From the NCBI RefSeq assembly GCF_015058545.1, contig NZ_SVCB01000145.1, positions 1-11,115 of the forward strand: a stretch of 11,115 bases of DNA, read 5' to 3'. This DNA comes from Veillonella sp. GTDB lineage: Bacteria; Bacillota; Negativicutes; Veillonellales; Veillonellaceae. Below the pieces are notes generated by a model that ran no database searches, was not told where the DNA came from, and worked only from the letters and a program-made list of their open reading frames with translations. This document shows, one piece after another, positions 7,415 through 11,115 of this stretch (its first letter is position 1; each line of letters begins with the position of its first letter). A program made the position numbers and the translations under genes.

Positions 7415-8032
7415 ATGAAGGCACTAGGCATGGTAGAAGTAAGAGGTTTCCTAGGTGCTGTTAGTGCTGCTGATGCAGCCTTAAAGGCTGCAAATGTGGA
7501 ATTGAATAGTGAACAACGTGTAGGTGGCGGTCGAAGAACGATTTTGCTTGTCGGTGATGTAGCAGCAGTTCAAGCCGCGGTTGATGCGGCTGTAGTTATA
7601 GCGAAACAGCTTGGTTGCTACTGCACGAGTCATGTAATCCCACGAGCTGACGAAGCTATTGCAAAGTTAATGGGTGGTAAATTAGCACAAAGTGCTGAAT
7701 CTGATGATGCAGATAAAGAGTTAATAACAGCAAACACAAATAATGGGTTAAAGACTTCTGAGACAGAACCGTTAGAAAACCTTGCCGGTGATCCTGAAAA
7801 GAATTCAGAGACACAGGTAGCTTTGGAAACTGAAGATATAGAAGAAAAAAAGGAAAATTTTGATGAGAGTGCATTACGACAAAAATTAATGGCGTATAAA
7901 GTTGTAGATTTGCGTAAAAAAGCATATGCCATGAATGTACACGGTATGAAACGAACAGCAATTAAATTTGCCAATAAAGAGGCCCTCATTAAAGTGATTA
8001 TAGATGAAGTGAAACGAGGTGGCACGTTTTGA
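7415..8032 (+). CDS. BMC shell protein with acidic linker and C-terminal SAP-like domain
   Basis: Residues 1-90 are a canonical hexamer-type BMC domain (ALGMVEVRGFLGAVSAADAALKAANV, VGDVAAVQAAVDA, SHVIPRAD), closely related to EutM downstream. Residues about 91-150 are an acidic, probably disordered linker rich in E, D, N and S. Residues 151-205 (VVDLRKKAYAMNVHGMKRT, then KEALIKVIIDEVKRG) are basic and resemble a SAP helix-extended-loop-helix, a fold that usually binds nucleic acid. Enteric EutK also combines one BMC domain with a putative nucleic-acid-binding tail (a helix-turn-helix), so this may be its functional analogue. After the pore-loop glycines (VGGG37-39) it has R40-R41 where EutM has LV, which could make the pore region basic. 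It also has a CYC motif (68-70). GGAGG at 7405-7409 precedes ATG 7415. It overlaps eutE. Confidence 0.85.
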   Translation: MKALGMVEVRGFLGAVSAADAALKAANVELNSEQRVGGGRRTILLVGDVAAVQAAVDAAVVIAKQLGCYCTSHVIPRADEAIAKLMGGKLAQSAESDDADKELITANTNNGLKTSETEPLENLAGDPEKNSETQVALETEDIEEKKENFDESALRQKLMAYKVVDLRKKAYAMNVHGMKRTAIKFANKEALIKVIIDEVKRGGTF

Positions 8033-9504
8033 ACTTAGTTGATAAGGATTTACAATCCGTTCAAGAGGTTCGTCTTCTTTTGGCAAAAGCAAAAGAAGCC
8101 CAAAAAAAATTAGCAGTACTTACACAAAGTCAAATTAATGATATTACAAAAGCCGTTTGCGAAGCGACTTATAAAGAACGTGTTCGTTTAGCAAAACTAG
8201 CCCATGAAGAAACCGGATTCGGTAAATGGGAAGATAAAGTTTTAAAAAATGCGTTTGCATCAAAACAAGTTTATGCTCATATGAAAGATATGAAAACGGT
8301 TGGTGTCATTAATGATGATAGAGTTAATAAGGTTATGGAAGTCGCTGTTCCGGTAGGTGTTATTGCCGGTTTGGTACCGTCAACAAATCCAACATCTACA
8401 GTAATTTTCAAATCTTTGATTGCGTTAAAAGCGGCTAATAGTATTGTGTTTTCACCACATCCTACAGCAATTAAATGTATTGGTGAAATCGTAAAAGTTA
8501 TTCGCAAAGCATTGAAAGAAATCGGAGCACCTGAAGATGCTGTATCTTATATGACAATGCCGACCATGGAAGGCACTGCCGAATTGATGAAAAGTAAGAA
8601 TACAGATTTAATTTTAGCAACAGGTGGTTCGGCTATGGTAAAGGCTGCTTATTCTTCCGGTACACCTGCTTTGGGCGTTGGTCCGGGCAACGGTCCTGCT
8701 TATATCGAAAGAAGTGCGGATGTTAAATTAGCAGTAAAGAGAATTATTGATTCCAAAACGTTTGATAATGGTACTATTTGTGCCTCAGAACAATCCATCA
8801 TTGCTGAAACTGTTAATAAAGATGCAATTTTAAAAGAGTTAGAGGCCCAGGGCGCATACATTTTAAACCCGGAAGAAGCTACACGTTTAGGTACCTTTAT
8901 TCTACGTGCTAATGGGACTATGAACCCTGCAATCGTCGGGAAGTCAGCACAAGTTATCGCTAAATTGGTTGGCCTTGAAATTCCATCCGATCGAATTTTA
9001 TTAGTTGCACCGGAAACCGGAGTAGGACCTAAGTATCCGTACTCTCATGAAAAATTAGCGCCAATTCTTGCTTTTTATACGGTTGCTAATTGGGAAGAAG
9101 CTTGTGATTTATCCATTCGCATCTTAGAGAATGAAGGTGCAGGTCATACTCTAATTATTCATACTGAAAATAATGATATTGTACGTAAATTCGGTTTACG
9201 TAAACCGGTGTCAAGATTACTTGTAAATACGCCGGGGGCGTTGGGCGGAATCGGAGCTACTACTAATATCACACCTTCATTAACTTTGGGGTGTGGAGCA
9301 GTGGGGGGCAGTGCTACATCAGATAACGTAGGTCCTCAGAATTTATTTAACTTACGAAGAGTAGCGTATGGTGTCCGCGAATTGGAAGATTTACGTAAAA
9401 CTGAAAACGCCGATAGCGTGCCTGTTGGTGCTACATTAGGAGTTGAATCGCAAGAAGTAGTTATTCGTGCTATTGTAGAACAAATTATGGCTAAATTGAA
9501 ATAG
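8029..9504 (+). CDS. eutE: CoA-acylating acetaldehyde dehydrogenase EutE
   Basis: EutE oxidises acetaldehyde to acetyl-CoA with NAD+ inside the compartment. The 491-residue aldehyde dehydrogenase-fold protein has VPSTNPTSTVIFK, ATGGSAMVKAAYSSG, GVGPGNGPAYIE and the catalytic cysteine C251 in NGTICASEQS. The start is TTG 8029, which overlaps the stop of the preceding gene (TTTTGA) and has GAGGTGG (8016-8022) 6 bases upstream; the next in-frame ATG would remove about 80 conserved residues. The last residues (SQEVVIRAIVEQIMAKLK) form an amphipathic helix after a linker, a C-terminal encapsulation peptide, unlike E. coli EutE where the extra segment is N-terminal. Confidence 0.95.
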   Translation: MNLVDKDLQSVQEVRLLLAKAKEAQKKLAVLTQSQINDITKAVCEATYKERVRLAKLAHEETGFGKWEDKVLKNAFASKQVYAHMKDMKTVGVINDDRVNKVMEVAVPVGVIAGLVPSTNPTSTVIFKSLIALKAANSIVFSPHPTAIKCIGEIVKVIRKALKEIGAPEDAVSYMTMPTMEGTAELMKSKNTDLILATGGSAMVKAAYSSGTPALGVGPGNGPAYIERSADVKLAVKRIIDSKTFDNGTICASEQSIIAETVNKDAILKELEAQGAYILNPEEATRLGTFILRANGTMNPAIVGKSAQVIAKLVGLEIPSDRILLVAPETGVGPKYPYSHEKLAPILAFYTVANWEEACDLSIRILENEGAGHTLIIHTENNDIVRKFGLRKPVSRLLVNTPGALGGIGATTNITPSLTLGCGAVGGSATSDNVGPQNLFNLRRVAYGVRELEDLRKTENADSVPVGATLGVESQEVVIRAIVEQIMAKLK

Positions 9505-9594
9505 CTTTTATTTGGATGGTAATAATATTAATTAGATATATTACAAATTATTTTAATTTTAATTTTTACTAGTTATTTTTAGGAGGTAATTATT
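9505..9594 (+). promoter_or_regulatory. Very AT-rich gap before eutM; possible weak promoter
   Basis: These 90 bases separate eutE from eutM in an operon where other gaps are short or absent. They are almost entirely A and T, contain no stable hairpin or T-tailed terminator, and end in a strong AGGAGGT (9581-9587) 7 bases before the eutM ATG. A loose promoter-like pair can be drawn (TTGGAT 9512-9517 and TATATT 9537-9542, 19-base spacer), but in such composition it may be chance. An extra promoter or unstructured leader for the abundant shell protein is an inference. Confidence 0.3.
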
Positions 9595-9879
9595 ATGTCG
9601 AGCACAAATGCATTAGGAATGATTGAAACAAGAGGTTTGGTTGGCGCTATTGAAGCGGCAGATGCAATGGTAAAAGCTGCGAATGTAACACTTATCGGTA
9701 AAGAACAAGTTGGCGGCGGTTTGGTAACAGTTATGGTCCGTGGTGATGTTGGTGCTGTAAAAGCAGCTACTGATGCTGGTGCAGCAGCTGCTGAACGCGT
9801 AGGCGAACTTTTATCCGTACACGTAATTCCACGTCCACATACTGAAGTAGATGCAATTTTACCTGGCAAAGCTGAATAA
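9595..9879 (+). CDS. eutM: Major hexameric microcompartment shell protein EutM
   Basis: This 94-residue single BMC-domain protein would form hexagonal tiles of the shell, usually the most abundant shell component. It matches EutM/PduA-type proteins end to end: ALGMIETRGLVGAIEAADAM, KAANVTLIGKEQVGGGLVTV with the pore loop VGGG, VRGDVGAVKAATDAGAAAAE and LLSVHVIPRPH. It starts at ATG 9595 after AGGAGGT. It is preceded by an AT-rich gap and followed by a strong hairpin, which may set its expression apart from its neighbours. The C-terminus is short, as is normal for EutM, in contrast to the extended BMC protein at 7415-8032. Confidence 0.95.
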   Translation: MSSTNALGMIETRGLVGAIEAADAMVKAANVTLIGKEQVGGGLVTVMVRGDVGAVKAATDAGAAAAERVGELLSVHVIPRPHTEVDAILPGKAE

Positions 9880-9918
9880 TTTACCGTTTACGAAATTACG
9901 GGCAGTGCGTAAGTAGTG

Positions 9919-9945
9919 ATAGAGAGCGCGTAAAGCGCTCTCTAT
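9919..9945 (+). other. Strong hairpin between eutM and the eutT-like gene
   Basis: ATAGAGAGCGC (9919-9929) and GCGCTCTCTAT (9935-9945) form a perfect 11-bp stem with a 5-base loop. The next bases (TCATAAG) are not a T run, so it is not a convincing intrinsic terminator. A 3' stabilising structure for eutM mRNA or a partial attenuator is possible. A smaller stem, TTACG/CGTAA, lies just upstream at about 9896-9912; its 7-base loop does not fit the ANTAR hexaloop rule. Confidence 0.6.
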
Positions 9946-9963
9946 TCATAAGAAAGGGTTCCT

Positions 9964-10536
9964 ATGAAAGTTATAACTGAAGAAACAATCCGTCAATTAT
10001 TACGGAAACAACAACTTCATAGAGGCGAAGCATTAAAGGTATCTGAACCTAGTATAATTACGCCATCAGCTCAATCCTATTTACGAGAACATCAAATTCA
10101 GGTTTTGCAGCTTAGCCAAAATTCAAACGATTCCGATAACTCGCAGACATTAACATCGTGTGCTAGGGAAGTATATTGTCATGATGAGTTAAGTTATCTG
10201 GATAATGAAGTATTAAAACTTCGAGATTTGTTATATTTCCCTTTGTTACCGGATGATTTTTTTGATGAACAGCTTTGGCAATATTGGCAACGACAGCAAT
10301 TGGCACTTGAAGAATTTAAAGTAAAACAATATAAAGTGCGCTTACAGATGGGATTATCATTACCGCGGCAAGTATTTAATTTTAAATTGTGCTCATGGCG
10401 TCTTTGGCAATGCTCAGTGATGTCTCTGCGGCGACAATTGGAATATGTTGAAAGTTTATTAAAGCCGTACGATACAATTTCACAATCGTTTTCTGACTGG
10501 ATTAGTCAGATAGAAGGAATCCTTGATAATTCGTAA
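9964..10536 (+). CDS. Short, divergent EutT-like protein (cobalamin adenosyltransferase family)
   Basis: The N-terminus (MKVITEETIRQLLRKQ, then IITPSAQSYLREHQIQVL) is the signature of Firmicutes EutT proteins, and the position between eutM and pduL fits eutT. EutT makes adenosylcobalamin for the lyase. The helical remainder aligns loosely with the adenosyltransferase bundle: ELSYLDNEVLKLR with the first helix, KQYKVRLQMGLSLP with the R-AEV-DEP region, and SLRRQLEYVESL with the SLRTEIREVEL helix. At 190 residues it is shorter than recalled EutT (about 230-270). It appears to lack the segment between the second and third helices, and the HX11CCX2C metal motif is absent; only C66, C72 and H73 lie near. 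It may be a divergent enzyme, a degenerate one, or a repurposed scaffold. ATG 9964 has AGAAAGG (9951-9957) upstream. Confidence 0.6.
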   Translation: MKVITEETIRQLLRKQQLHRGEALKVSEPSIITPSAQSYLREHQIQVLQLSQNSNDSDNSQTLTSCAREVYCHDELSYLDNEVLKLRDLLYFPLLPDDFFDEQLWQYWQRQQLALEEFKVKQYKVRLQMGLSLPRQVFNFKLCSWRLWQCSVMSLRRQLEYVESLLKPYDTISQSFSDWISQIEGILDNS

Positions 10537-10548
10537 GGAGGTGATAGG

Positions 10549-11115
10549 GTGAATGTTATAGATGATATTGTTAATGAAGTATTGAAACAAATTGGAGAAG
10601 TATTACCAAATAAAGATAAGACTTTTGTAATTGAAGGTTCTGGTCGACATGTTCATTTATGTAGGCAAGATATAGAGCGTTTGTTCGGTGAAGGCTATGA
10701 GTTAACTAAAGTTAAAAAATTATCGCAACCCGGACAGTTTGCTTGCCAAGAGCGTGTAAATTTGGTAGGGCCTAAAGGGATGCTAACTAATGTTGTTATT
10801 TTAGGACCCGAGCGAGAATATTCCCAAGTAGAGGTTTCTTTAACCGATGCTCGGTTGTTGGGCGTGAAAGCACCTACTCGAGAAAGTGGGGATTTGAAAG
10901 GCTCAGCCGGAATTATAATCGTAAATAAAGATCGACATATAGCCTTAGAGGAAGGTTGTATTGTCGCTAAACGGCATGTTCATGTAGCAGAGGCTGATGC
11001 AGCACGTTTAGGCGTTACTAATGGGCAAATTGTAAAAGTAAAAACTCATACGGATAGACCACTTATTTTTGATGATGTAGTTATAAGAGTAAGCCCTAAG
11101 TATCAAACTTTTATG
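10549..11115 (+). CDS. pduL: PduL-type phosphate acetyltransferase (3' end outside window)
   Basis: PduL-type enzymes convert acetyl-CoA plus phosphate into acetyl-phosphate and free CoA, recycling CoA inside the compartment. The frame is open for 189 codons to the window end; the family is usually about 210 or more, so only a short C-terminal piece is missing. Both zinc-site motifs are present: GRHVHL (H34, H36) and KRHVHV (H143, H145), with KKLSQPGQFACQERVNLVGPKG and RESGDLKGSAG between. The first ~18 residues (VIDDIVNEVLKQIGEVL) form an amphipathic encapsulation helix. GTG 10549 follows a near-perfect AAGGAGGTGA (10535-10544). It is unrelated in sequence to the Pta-type EutD of enteric eut operons, and replaces it here. 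Confidence 0.93.
   Translation, partial: MNVIDDIVNEVLKQIGEVLPNKDKTFVIEGSGRHVHLCRQDIERLFGEGYELTKVKKLSQPGQFACQERVNLVGPKGMLTNVVILGPEREYSQVEVSLTDARLLGVKAPTRESGDLKGSAGIIIVNKDRHIALEEGCIVAKRHVHVAEADAARLGVTNGQIVKVKTHTDRPLIFDDVVIRVSPKYQTFM

Noticed and set aside
7630..8092. Antisense open frames opposite the BMC-SAP gene
   Set aside because: They lie opposite a well-supported gene and have no recognisable motifs or ribosome sites; similar shadows occur opposite eutV, eutA, eutE and eutM.
9919..9945. Hairpin as a second EutV-regulated intrinsic terminator
   Set aside because: There is no T tract after the stem, and no upstream pair of six-base loops with A1 and G4 was found.

Overview
This window is a large part of an ethanolamine-utilization (eut) bacterial microcompartment operon, all on the + strand. 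The DNA is AT-rich (roughly 40% GC by eye). Shine-Dalgarno sites are strong (AAAGGAGG type), and GTG and TTG starts are common. The operon carries an EutV/EutW two-component system that acts on RNA, and its order is the Firmicutes type: (G) S V W A B C L, BMC, E, M, T-like, PduL. This points to a low-GC anaerobic Firmicute. A Negativicutes or Clostridia member is plausible, but no taxonomic marker is present and I would not name a genus.

Layout: the 3' part of an iron-dependent alcohol dehydrogenase (eutG, 1-543) is followed by the shell protein gene eutS (582-875), the ANTAR antiterminator gene eutV (896-1468) and its sensor kinase gene eutW (1461-2912). Between eutW and eutA lies an intrinsic terminator whose 5' arm overlaps a small hairpin with an ANTAR-type hexaloop, so EutV probably gates transcription into the catalytic part of the operon. 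Then come eutA (reactivase, 2997-4433), eutB (lyase large subunit, 4450-5813, broken by a one-base frameshift), eutC (5828-6733), eutL (6751-7404), a BMC shell protein with a C-terminal SAP-like domain (7415-8032), eutE (acetaldehyde dehydrogenase, 8029-9504), eutM (9595-9879), a short divergent EutT-like gene (9964-10536) and a PduL-type phosphotransacylase gene (10549 to the window end).

How they work together: EutBC, kept active by EutA, splits ethanolamine into ammonia and acetaldehyde inside a shell built from EutS, EutL, EutM and the BMC-SAP protein. EutE converts acetaldehyde to acetyl-CoA, PduL converts that to acetyl-phosphate and recycles CoA, and EutG reduces acetaldehyde to ethanol and recycles NAD+. 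EutC (N-terminus), EutE (C-terminus) and PduL (N-terminus) each carry a short amphipathic helix of the kind that targets cargo to the compartment.

The notable points are deviations from a textbook eut operon: a missing A in a poly-A run in eutB, an internal in-frame deletion of about 18 residues in eutS, a shortened EutT-like protein without the usual metal-binding cysteines, and a shell protein with an acidic linker, a SAP-like tail and an Arg pair beside the pore loop. Either this operon is starting to decay, or (for eutB) the sequence has a homopolymer error. No mobile element, tRNA, rRNA or CRISPR array was seen.
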